From contig SLMJ01000230.1 in NCBI GenBank assembly GCA_007133615.1, positions 1 to 37,380 of the forward strand: a stretch of 37,380 nt of DNA, written 5' to 3'. Every line of letters starts with the position of its first letter. Position 1 is the stretch's first letter. The stretch is from Thermomicrobiaceae bacterium. GTDB lineage: Bacteria; Chloroflexota; Chloroflexia; Thermomicrobiales; Thermomicrobiaceae. The notes beneath the pieces are model-generated. The model searched no databases and was not told the DNA's origin. It worked only from the letters and a program-made list of their open reading frames with translations. Made by a program: the position numbers and the translations under genes. Of the stretch, positions 1-6,782 are shown piece after piece.

Positions 1-102
1 GAACTGATGAACTTGACGCCACGCGGAGAAGGCCAGGGAGCGGGCCAGCAGCAAGGTGGCGGCCAGCAGTCTGATGATGAACTGGACGATCTTCCCTTCT
101 AG
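1..102 (+). CDS. ssb: Single-stranded DNA-binding protein, C-terminal end (partial)
   Basis: The frame is open from the window edge and stops at TAG 100-102, giving the last 33 residues. The segment is Gly/Gln-rich and ends in DDELDDLPF, the acidic tip that bacterial SSB uses to recruit replication and repair partners (family knowledge, e.g. DDDIPF in E. coli). The OB-fold lies outside the window. The next gene is rpsR, 77 bp downstream, which matches the widespread rpsF-ssb-rpsR order and supports the call although only the tail is visible. Confidence 0.85.
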   Translation, partial: ELMNLTPRGEGQGAGQQQGGGQQSDDELDDLPF

Positions 103-179
103 CATTTCAGATTCAATCTGAGCGGGAAGAGCGTTTTCGACGAAAACAGTACGTATCGAAACCGAGAGGAACGGAATTC

Positions 180-506
180 GTGGCTGAAGAGCGCGAAAGC
201 ACCAGCACAACAACCCGTGAAGGCGGCGAACGATCCGGCGGAGCCGGTTCGCAGTCACAGCCGCGGCGACGTCGCTTCGGTGGGGGTGGCAATCGCTACT
301 TCCCCCGTCGCAAGGTCTGCCATTTCTGCATGGATGGCATCGAAATTGTCGACTACAAGGACATTGGTCGACTCCGGCGCTACGTTTCAGATCGCGGTAA
401 GATCGAACCGCGACGCCAGACCGGAACGTGCGCCAAGCATCAGCGACAGCTGTCCCGTGCTATCAAGCGGGCCCGGCATGTTGCGCTGATTCCGTTTAGC
501 CAGTAG
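180..506 (+). CDS. rpsR: 30S ribosomal protein S18, zinc-binding form
   Basis: S18 sits on the platform of the small ribosomal subunit beside S6. The protein has 108 residues and starts at GTG 180, with a GAGAGGA ribosome-binding site just upstream. An Arg/Gly-rich, probably disordered tail (residues 1-38) precedes the conserved core [11 protein letters not shown]. Cys47, Cys50, Cys84 and His87 (in TGTCAKH) form a CxxC...CxxH set, so this is the zinc-coordinating (C+) paralogue type; many bacteria carry the zinc-free type. The core ends in the usual [10 protein letters not shown]. It follows ssb as in the classical rpsF-ssb-rpsR operon, and a strong hairpin terminator follows at 574. Confidence 0.97.
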   Translation: MAEERESTSTTTREGGERSGGAGSQSQPRRRRFGGGGNRYFPRRKVCHFCMDGIEIVDYKDIGRLRRYVSDRGKIEPRRQTGTCAKHQRQLSRAIKRARHVALIPFSQ

Positions 507-573
507 GGCTGACCGTGTCAGCTGCACCAGGACCGGGTTCGAGTCGATCGGACCGGACCGAATGATGCAGACG

Positions 574-627
574 ATCGCGCGCGATGCCGGAGCCACCGGT
601 TCATAGCATCGGGCGCGATTTTCGTTT
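574..627 (+). terminator. Rho-independent terminator after rpsR
   Basis: Arms 574-587 and 606-619 form a 14-bp stem with one internal G-G mismatch. The 18-nt loop is followed by TTTTCGTTT. It should end the ssb-rpsR transcript. The next gene starts only about 30 bp later, so that gene depends either on readthrough or on a promoter overlapping this region, which I could not identify. Confidence 0.8.
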
Positions 628-657
628 GTCGGTAGAGAGAACCGAGGACACGTACGT

Positions 658-2193
658 ATGGTGGAACGCATCCGCAACGAGTTTCGGCGCATCACGACCG
701 GCGAGACCGATGGTGAGCGCATGTCGCAGGCGGAACTGGATGCCTATCGGCGCCAGTTGATCATGGCAGCGGTGACCATTGCGGCAGTTGCTTTGATCCT
801 GATCCTCGGCATCGGCGCGTATTATCAGTACATTCACCTCCCCCGGCAGGCTGTCGCATCAGTCAACAGCGAGACGATCAATCGAGGTGACTACTGGGAT
901 TATCGGCGATACGAGCTGCTCAATCAGATCAACCAGTACCAGCAGTTCGCTCAGTTCATGGAAGGCGAGCAGGCACAGCAATACATGCAGCTCGCTCAAG
1001 AGGCCAACCAGGAGTTCGAGAACGTCGAAAACGCCTCGATTGATCCGATGACCGTCGATGAGATGATCAATAACAAGATTCTCATGGATGCGCTGGACGA
1101 TTTCGGGCTGGAGATCACCGAGGAAGAGATTGACGAGCGCCTTGTCGAGTTCTTCACCGGTATGCCGATCAGCGATGAAGATCCAGGTCCAACGGCTGAT
1201 CCCACTGCAGAAGCCTGGGCGACAGCGACTGCTGAAGCGGAGCAGGAAGAGCTCGAAGAGCAGCAGCAAGAGATGGACGATGCCGACATCGACGATGCCG
1301 ATGTTGACGACGCAGTCGATGACGCGGACGCCGACGACGCCGCTGCGAACGGTGACGATGAGGCGACCGAAGAAGATGACGCCGCTGACGATGGCGACCC
1401 GTTTGCCGATGTTGCCGATGACGTCGACGAAATGGCGACGCCGGATCCAGAAGCCACGCCGGCCGAGGAAGACATCCGGTTGACAGCGGAGGCGAACCAG
1501 GCTGACCACGAAGAGTTCTTGCTAGACCGTGCCGGCATCTCTCATGATGAGTTTGTGGAGATGTTCATTCTGCCGGACATTGCCCGAGAGAAGATCCAGG
1601 CGCACCTTGCAGAAGACGTTCCGACCCGTGCGGAGCATGTCGAAGCGGCCCACATCCTCGTCGCAACCGAAGATGCCGCGCAGGTAATTTATGAAGAACT
1701 CACCGAGGATGATGCCGATTTCGCCGAACTTGCCGAGCAGCAGAGCACGGATCAGGCAACTGCTCCGAATGGTGGGGATCTCGGATGGTTCCCGCGGGGA
1801 GTGATGGTTGACGAATTCGAAGAAGTCGTCTTCGATATAGGTGTCGACGAGTTCAGTGAGCCATTCCAGTCAGATTTCGGTTGGCACGTGGTGACTGTGA
1901 CCGATCGGGATGACGACCGGCCGATCGATCTGCAGACGCTCCAGCAGCTTCGCCAGGAAGTTTTCGATGACTGGCTGGAAGATCAGCGCGAGGCCGCTGA
2001 TATCGACACTGACTACGAAGCTCCTGAAGGTCCGGCTCAGCCGGGTCAGCAGTTCCAGCCGCCGGCCGGAGCGCCGCAGGCACCGCAGCCTGGTATGGAC
2101 ATGCAACAGGAGATTCAAATCAACGGCGGCGAAGATCAGGAGGACCCGTTCGACGGCGATAATCCGGTCGACGCCCCTGACGAGGACGACTGA
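658..2193 (+). CDS. Membrane-anchored parvulin-type peptidyl-prolyl isomerase (SurA/PpiC-like)
   Basis: The protein has 511 residues. A short cytosolic N-terminus is followed by one transmembrane segment at about residues 34-56, so the rest should be extracytoplasmic. A SurA-N-like helical region contains 'INRGDYWDYRRYELLNQINQ' and 'EMINNKILMDALDDFGLEIT'. It is interrupted by a very acidic Asp/Ala/Glu stretch at about residues 200-275. The rotamase (PpiC) domain spans about 325-420 and includes AAHILVATE, GGDLGWFPRG and FGWHVVTV, which are hallmark parvulin motifs. A Gln/Pro-rich tail follows. Expected role: folding of secreted or membrane proteins, as in PrsA/SurA. The start is ATG 658 with GAGGA about 10 nt upstream; Met22 is an alternative. 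It could be annotated as a foldase or trigger-factor-like chaperone. Confidence 0.88.
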   Translation: MVERIRNEFRRITTGETDGERMSQAELDAYRRQLIMAAVTIAAVALILILGIGAYYQYIHLPRQAVASVNSETINRGDYWDYRRYELLNQINQYQQFAQFMEGEQAQQYMQLAQEANQEFENVENASIDPMTVDEMINNKILMDALDDFGLEITEEEIDERLVEFFTGMPISDEDPGPTADPTAEAWATATAEAEQEELEEQQQEMDDADIDDADVDDAVDDADADDAAANGDDEATEEDDAADDGDPFADVADDVDEMATPDPEATPAEEDIRLTAEANQADHEEFLLDRAGISHDEFVEMFILPDIAREKIQAHLAEDVPTRAEHVEAAHILVATEDAAQVIYEELTEDDADFAELAEQQSTDQATAPNGGDLGWFPRGVMVDEFEEVVFDIGVDEFSEPFQSDFGWHVVTVTDRDDDRPIDLQTLQQLRQEVFDDWLEDQREAADIDTDYEAPEGPAQPGQQFQPPAGAPQAPQPGMDMQQEIQINGGEDQEDPFDGDNPVDAPDEDD

Positions 2194-2201
2194 TCAGGTA
2201 A

Positions 2202-2229
2202 CCGGGCCGCACCGCGCGTGACGGCCCGG
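2202..2229 (+). terminator. GC-rich hairpin after the parvulin gene
   Basis: CCGGGCCG (2202-2209) and CGGCCCGG (2222-2229) form a perfect 8-bp stem around a 12-nt loop, 8 bp after the stop codon. No T-run follows. It may be a weak or factor-assisted terminator, or a 3'-end stabiliser. Confidence 0.45.
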
Positions 2230-2306
2230 CTTCCGCGAAAACGAATCTGAACTCGAATCGAGCAGTTCCTGCGATAAGCAGGTGGGCCGGAAATGAGGAT
2301 CGGGTC

Positions 2307-4073
2307 ATGCTTCAGAATCATTCCAGCAAGTGGAGTGCAGCAGCATCACCCGGTGGTCTGATCGGGTTGTTTCTCACGATCTTCGCCTTGATGGCTCTGG
2401 GTCTATCGATCCTCAGCCTGGCCGGTCGATTCGAAATCGCGCTGAGCGAGACGATCATCATCGTCATGCTCGGCGTTTCTGTTTTCGCGGCAGTAATCCT
2501 CGTCTATCTTCTTGTTGCGTACGTGACGATTTCCTACCGCCTGGAGCCGGAACAACTTCGGATCCGGTGTGGTCTCTGGTCTGCGACGATCCCATACGAT
2601 GAGATGGAGTCGGTTGAACCGATAACGGATGTTCTCGGTGAGGACGGGCTCGGATGGGTTCCGTACTGGCCGGGTTACTACCTCGGTGTTCGATCGACTG
2701 ACGTTGGGAATGTCCGGGTGGTTGCTACGCTGCCGCCGCGACGACAGATCGCGATTGTTCGGTCCGACGGCGAGATCTTCGCCATATCCCCCGAGCGCCC
2801 TCAACTGTTTATCGAAGACCTGGCTCGGTGGCATGGCGCCTACTTCGCATGGCTGGAACATCAGGACGTTGAAGCGACCGACGAACGTCCTGCGGCAGTT
2901 CAGGCCTCGGGCGGAGATCTGTTTCAAAGGGATCACGAGCCTGCAAACCAGCCAGCCGCGCACTTTGTTCACGATGCCGAGGATACGAACCCTGTGGGCT
3001 ATCCAGTTGCCCCGGCCCCTACGGTTCAGCCAGCATTCGGGTATCAAGGCGCACCGGAACCGGCCGACGAAACGATCGAGGAGCCCGAGCCAAAGGCTTA
3101 TCCAGTCCCGCCGGCATTCGGGACTCAAGAAGCGCCCGAACCATCCGGCGAAACGGTCCCGGAACCCGAACCGCAGGATCAACCAGACCCGCCAGCATTC
3201 GGGCACTCGCAGGTGGCCGACTATCCGGAAGAGGCTCCGGAGCCGCCACGTCAACCGGATCCGGCTTCGCATGATGCAATGGACCAACCCCGAGAAGCGG
3301 AACCGTCTCCGGAGCCCGTGCAGCCTGAACCAGGGCCCGTTTTCGGGACTTCTCAACCGGCCAGCGAAGAGCCGCAGGGTGCCCCGAAGTTCGGATTCAC
3401 ACCGCCTGAGGTAGAGCCTTCGTATCGCCCGGCTGATCATTTTGCGGGCCAGGAGCCGACTGAAGAGTCCGAGACGCCAACTGACCAGCTTCGGGTCTGG
3501 TATCCGGAGCCGCCAACTCGCCATGACCATTCCTCGGCGGAACAGGCCTATCAGCATTTTGCTGACGCGGGATGGACAACCGAGCAGGCGGCGGTCGAGC
3601 AGGAGCCGCAATCAGCTGAAGCGGCTCCCTTTGCGCCGCCGAAGCCGGTGATCGCTCCTCATGGCACTCCCCGGCGCGAAGTCATGCAACCACTTACCCG
3701 CGTACAGCGCGCCGATCCGGTGCCGACCAGCCCGGCCCTTCGACCGATGATCCATCAGGACCCGGTTTCGCTGGGATTCGTCAGTGTCAGCCTGCTGACT
3801 GGACTGGCGATGGTTGGCTATCTGCTCATTCAATGGGATGACATTCCACCGTCACTCACGCTGCACTGGAATGCTGAAGGATTGCCAGGGCGTGTCGGCG
3901 AGGCCCGGGAGATCTGGATCCTCCCGCTGATTGCTGGCATTGTGTTTCTGGCGAACATCGGACTGGCGTGGAGCATTGCGCAATTTGATCGATTTGCGGC
4001 TCGATTGACGCTGAGTTCCACCGTCATTGCCCACATTGTCATCTGGATCGCACTCCTCATGATTCTCGGTTGA
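2307..4073 (+). CDS. Membrane protein with bacterial PH-like domain, long Pro/Glu-rich linker and C-terminal DUF1648
   Basis: The protein has 588 residues and three parts. (1) Two N-terminal transmembrane helices (about 12-34 and 47-75) lead into a bacterial PH-like fold (about 76-175: 'ISYRLEPEQLRIRCGLWSAT', then 'IPYDEMESVEPI'). (2) A low-complexity linker (about 200-470) is rich in Pro, Glu, Gln and Ala. It carries five P-x-F-G motifs (codons near 3030, 3112, 3192, 3337 and 3384) in repeats ending in APEP...PEPEP. (3) A C-terminal DUF1648-type segment (LTLHWNAEGLPGRVGEAREI) is flanked by membrane helices. DUF1648 is typical of SdpI-like membrane proteins; its molecular role is not established. 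The start is ATG 2307 with GAGGA upstream. No function can be assigned beyond membrane association. Confidence 0.75.
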   Translation: MLQNHSSKWSAAASPGGLIGLFLTIFALMALGLSILSLAGRFEIALSETIIIVMLGVSVFAAVILVYLLVAYVTISYRLEPEQLRIRCGLWSATIPYDEMESVEPITDVLGEDGLGWVPYWPGYYLGVRSTDVGNVRVVATLPPRRQIAIVRSDGEIFAISPERPQLFIEDLARWHGAYFAWLEHQDVEATDERPAAVQASGGDLFQRDHEPANQPAAHFVHDAEDTNPVGYPVAPAPTVQPAFGYQGAPEPADETIEEPEPKAYPVPPAFGTQEAPEPSGETVPEPEPQDQPDPPAFGHSQVADYPEEAPEPPRQPDPASHDAMDQPREAEPSPEPVQPEPGPVFGTSQPASEEPQGAPKFGFTPPEVEPSYRPADHFAGQEPTEESETPTDQLRVWYPEPPTRHDHSSAEQAYQHFADAGWTTEQAAVEQEPQSAEAAPFAPPKPVIAPHGTPRREVMQPLTRVQRADPVPTSPALRPMIHQDPVSLGFVSVSLLTGLAMVGYLLIQWDDIPPSLTLHWNAEGLPGRVGEAREIWILPLIAGIVFLANIGLAWSIAQFDRFAARLTLSSTVIAHIVIWIALLMILG

Positions 4074-4208
4074 CGGAATTGTGATGTGAATTCCCCGGAA
4101 TCGCCTGTCAGATCCTCTGCTGACGGGTTAAGATTACGAGGTCCGGAGCTATCCGGAATTGGTGCGGGTGAGTTTCCAGTCATCCAGCAATTCGCGTCTT
4201 GACCGTGC

Positions 4209-4227
4209 CATCACGATTCCCGTGATG
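4209..4227 (+). promoter_or_regulatory. 19-bp palindrome upstream of the DUF3048 lipoprotein gene
   Basis: CATCACG-ATTCC-CGTGATG is a perfect 7-bp inverted repeat with a 5-nt spacer, ending 4 bp before the GGAAGGA ribosome-binding site. A TTGACC hexamer (4199-4204) lies just upstream, but the downstream -10 is poor. It could be a repressor operator or an mRNA hairpin near the ribosome-binding site. The sequence alone does not separate these. Confidence 0.4.
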
Positions 4228-4244
4228 AGCTGGAAGGAATCGCT

Positions 4245-5372
4245 GTGCGAGTTCCGGTAATTCTTTCGCTGGTGTTTCTGCTACTGGTAACCGCCTGTTC
4301 GGGCGATGCCGGCGATGATGATGCCGACGTCGATGTCGAACCAACTCCGACTGCGGAGCCGACGCCAACCCCGGATCCAACTCCAACCCCGGAGCCGACG
4401 GCCACGCCGGAGCCGACTCCGACGGCAACCCCGGAACCAACGGCGACGCCGGAACCAACCCCGACTCCCGAGCCGGAGCGATCCACGCTGACTGGTGAAC
4501 CTGTTGAGGAGCCACCGCAACGCCCGGTCGCCGTGCGGATTGACAACTCGCCCCAGGCGCGCCCGCACTCGGGGATTGCTGATGCGGACCTTGTCTATGA
4601 AGCGCCAACCGAAGCCGGCGTAACCCGATTTCTGGCGCTCTATCAGACTCGTTCCCCGGAAGCCGTCGGCCCGACCCGAAGTGCTCGACTGATGGACCTC
4701 GATGTCGTTCCGTTGCACGATGCGATGCTTGCCTACTCGGGCGCTTCCATTGGTGTTCAGGATCGGCTCTGGCAGCGTGGTTTCCCGCTGCTGCAACTCG
4801 AGGGGAACGCCGGGGCGGCATCATGGCGAGAGTCCTCGAGAGCAGCTCCCCATAACCTGTACACGTCGATTCCGGCTCTCCGGGATGTGGCCGAGCAGAA
4901 TGGCTGGAACCGGGAAGCGGAAAACAGGCCGTTCTCGTTCGGTGAACTGCCGGAAAACGGTGCCGCAGGGAGTGGCGTTTTCGTTCCTTATGCGTCCGGC
5001 AGGGTCGAATTCCGTTACAACGACGACTCGGATTCGTACGACCGTTACGTTGATGGAATCGAAGCAGTGGACCGGGAAACCGGAGACACGGTATCGCCGC
5101 GAAATGTCATCGTGATCTGGGCAAACTTCTTCCCCGGAGATGTTGCGCCAAACACCCGTGGCGAGGTCTCCAATGATGTTGATCTGTACGGATCTGGAAG
5201 CGCATGGATTCTGCGGAACGGACAGCGTTTCGAGGTTGAGTGGCGGCGGGACGAGCAGGCAGAACCGTTCCGTTTCTACCGCGTGGATACCGGCGATGAA
5301 ATCCCGCTTGCAGAGGGACGAAGCTGGATCACGCTGGTTCCCAGAGGCATGGACGTACAGCCAGTCGATTAG
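4245..5372 (+). CDS. DUF3048 (YerB-family) lipoprotein
   Basis: The protein has 375 residues. The signal peptide ends in a lipobox LVTAC with Cys18 as the lipidation site, followed by SGDAGDDDAD, so the protein should be anchored outside the membrane. Residues about 30-85 are a TPEP/TPTPEP repeat spacer. The rest matches the YerB/DUF3048 family: 'PVAVRIDNSPQARPHSGIAD', ADLVYEAPTEAGVTRFLALY, GPTRSARLMDLDVV and a C-terminal half with WRRDEQAEPFRFYR. The biochemical function of DUF3048 is unknown; B. subtilis YerB is a lipoprotein of the same family. The start is GTG 4245, chosen because GGAAGGA lies at the right spacing and the lipobox follows immediately. Confidence 0.88.
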   Translation: MRVPVILSLVFLLLVTACSGDAGDDDADVDVEPTPTAEPTPTPDPTPTPEPTATPEPTPTATPEPTATPEPTPTPEPERSTLTGEPVEEPPQRPVAVRIDNSPQARPHSGIADADLVYEAPTEAGVTRFLALYQTRSPEAVGPTRSARLMDLDVVPLHDAMLAYSGASIGVQDRLWQRGFPLLQLEGNAGAASWRESSRAAPHNLYTSIPALRDVAEQNGWNREAENRPFSFGELPENGAAGSGVFVPYASGRVEFRYNDDSDSYDRYVDGIEAVDRETGDTVSPRNVIVIWANFFPGDVAPNTRGEVSNDVDLYGSGSAWILRNGQRFEVEWRRDEQAEPFRFYRVDTGDEIPLAEGRSWITLVPRGMDVQPVD

Positions 5373-5380
5373 ATGGCCTC

Positions 5381-5433
5381 TGCTATAATCGACCCGCCCC
5401 GAGTCACCAGTTTTGCGTGCATTTCCGGGGCGG
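5381..5433 (+). promoter_or_regulatory. Extended -10 promoter and 5'-leader hairpin for the lipid cassette
   Basis: TGCTATAAT (5381-5389) is a perfect extended -10 element; no clear -35 is seen. The predicted start is near 5396. CCGCCCCG (5394-5401) pairs perfectly with CGGGGCGG (5426-5433) across a 24-nt loop, so the mRNA would begin with a strong stem-loop about 55 nt before the GGGAGG ribosome-binding site of the CDP-alcohol phosphotransferase gene. Confidence 0.65.
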
Positions 5434-5488
5434 TGAGAGCTAGCCGGAAGCTGGCCGAGTCGTTTCGCGAGTCCTGAGCGGGAGGCGT

Positions 5489-6127
5489 ATGGCCAATCTG
5501 ATTACGATCGGTCGCCTCGGTCTCCTCTTCATTGCAATCGCGCTGATCTACACCCGATCGTTTCCAATCGTTGCGATCATGGCCTTTGTGATCATGATCG
5601 TCTTTCTGAGCGACGCGCTGGATGGATTCATCGCCCGGAGGCAGGGCTCGACCAGTGAATTCGGCGCGGTGCTCGACATCGCCGGAGACCGGGTCGTCGA
5701 AAACGCGTTGTGGATCGTTTTTGCTCACCTGGGCATGATCGGCGTCTGGGCCCCGCTGATGGTCATGACACGCGGCTTCTTTGTCGACACGATGCGGAGC
5801 GTCGAGTACACGCGAGGTAAGTCTGCATTTGGTGAGAACGCGATGGCCCGGAGCCGGATTACCCATTTTCTGACGGCATCCCGTTTCATGCGGGCGTTTT
5901 ACGGCGCGGCGAAAGGGATCGCCTTCGTGTTCCTTACCGCGCTGTTCGCTGCGCGATTGCCGGAAGGCGAGGAAACGCTGTTCGCAACTGTGATTGATTC
6001 CTGGCCGATGCTGATCTTCGGATGGTTTATGGTCTATGCCTCTCTTGCGCTGACGGTCATCCGCGGCATCCCGGTGCTACTTGATGCAATGCAGGATCTC
6101 ACCGAAGATTCGGTGCGGTCGCAATGA
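5489..6127 (+). CDS. CDP-alcohol phosphatidyltransferase family protein (PgsA / PIP-synthase-like)
   Basis: This is an integral membrane enzyme of 212 residues that should transfer a phosphatidyl group from CDP-diacylglycerol to an alcohol phosphate. The complete family signature D-x2-D-G-x2-A-R-x8-G-x3-D-x3-D is present (DALDGFIARRQGSTSEFG followed by AVLDIAGD), and hydrophobic helices surround it. The residues after the last Asp (DRVVE) resemble inositol-phosphate-type members somewhat more than the 'DP.ADK' of typical PGP synthases, so either PGP synthase or phosphatidylinositol-phosphate synthase is possible. The start is ATG 5489 with GGGAGG just upstream. The stop overlaps the ATG of the HAD phosphatase (ATGA), indicating translational coupling. 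Confidence 0.9.
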   Translation: MANLITIGRLGLLFIAIALIYTRSFPIVAIMAFVIMIVFLSDALDGFIARRQGSTSEFGAVLDIAGDRVVENALWIVFAHLGMIGVWAPLMVMTRGFFVDTMRSVEYTRGKSAFGENAMARSRITHFLTASRFMRAFYGAAKGIAFVFLTALFAARLPEGEETLFATVIDSWPMLIFGWFMVYASLALTVIRGIPVLLDAMQDLTEDSVRSQ

Positions 6128-6771
6128 CGACGGCTGTGTTCGATCTGGACCGGACGCTGCTGCCAGGAACGACCGCCGAACGGATCTTTCTCCGACGACT
6201 CGTGCGCGAAGGGGTTATCGGGGTCGGCGCCTTGATTAAGACGACTCGTTTTCTTATCCAGGAGCGCGGCCAGAACGCCTTCAAGCGCGTGAAAGCCGAT
6301 CGTCCGTATCTCACAGGCCAGCACGATGCAACATTGCGATTTCACGGGGCCCGGTGTGTTCGAGATGAACTTATTCCGGCACTCTCCGAGCGGGGGATCG
6401 ACTTTCTTCTCTGGCACCAGGAAAACGGACACCAGGTCGTCCTGCTCTCTGGGTCACTTCCCTACGTTGTCGAACCGCTTGCGAAGGCGTTGAATATCGG
6501 ACACGTCGTATGCAGTCAGATTGAGACATGCCGGCAGCGGTTGACGGGCAGGTTGATCGGTCTCCACCCGTACGGTGAAGCGAAGGCGCAACTCATGCTG
6601 GAGTTCGGACAGAATCACGATGTGGATTTCGGACTGTCCTACTGCTACGCGGATCATCACTCAGATGAGCCGTTGTTGCGTTTGTTCGGACAACCAGTCT
6701 GCGTGAATCCGTCTGATCGCCTTCGGCAGATCGCCCGGACGAATGAGTGGCGGGTCGAAACATTTGGCTAG
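6124..6771 (+). CDS. HAD-IB family phosphatase (candidate phospholipid-phosphate phosphatase)
   Basis: The protein has 215 residues. HAD motif I is FDLDRTLLPGTT (Asp7 nucleophile, Asp9). Motif II is VVLLSGS, the motif III Lys is in GEAKAQLM, and motif IV is YADHHSDEPLL followed by VNPSDRLRQIA. This is the SerB/PgpC-like HAD-IB arrangement with a helical cap. It overlaps the upstream CDP-alcohol phosphotransferase by 4 bp and is followed by an acyltransferase. I infer that it removes the phosphate from the product of the upstream enzyme (phosphatidylglycerol phosphate or phosphatidylinositol phosphate). A soluble phosphoserine-phosphatase-like role is the alternative; no membrane helix is seen. 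Confidence 0.85.
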   Translation: MTTAVFDLDRTLLPGTTAERIFLRRLVREGVIGVGALIKTTRFLIQERGQNAFKRVKADRPYLTGQHDATLRFHGARCVRDELIPALSERGIDFLLWHQENGHQVVLLSGSLPYVVEPLAKALNIGHVVCSQIETCRQRLTGRLIGLHPYGEAKAQLMLEFGQNHDVDFGLSYCYADHHSDEPLLRLFGQPVCVNPSDRLRQIARTNEWRVETFG

Positions 6772-6782
6772 GCGAGTCGTTC

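Noticed and set aside
859-1538. Two minus-strand frames opposite the acidic repeat of the parvulin gene
   Set aside because: Val/Ile- and Ser-rich low-complexity translations produced by the Asp/Ala codon repeats, not genes.
2403-3611. 402-residue minus-strand open frame opposite the PH/DUF1648 gene
   Set aside because: Its Arg/Leu-rich composition mirrors the Pro/Glu-rich linker on the plus strand; no motif or ribosome-binding site supports it.
4340-4490. DNA repeat array in the DUF3048 gene, considered as a CRISPR or other repeat locus
   Set aside because: The short repeats encode TPEP units in frame within a lipoprotein linker; there are no spacers or direct repeats of CRISPR size.
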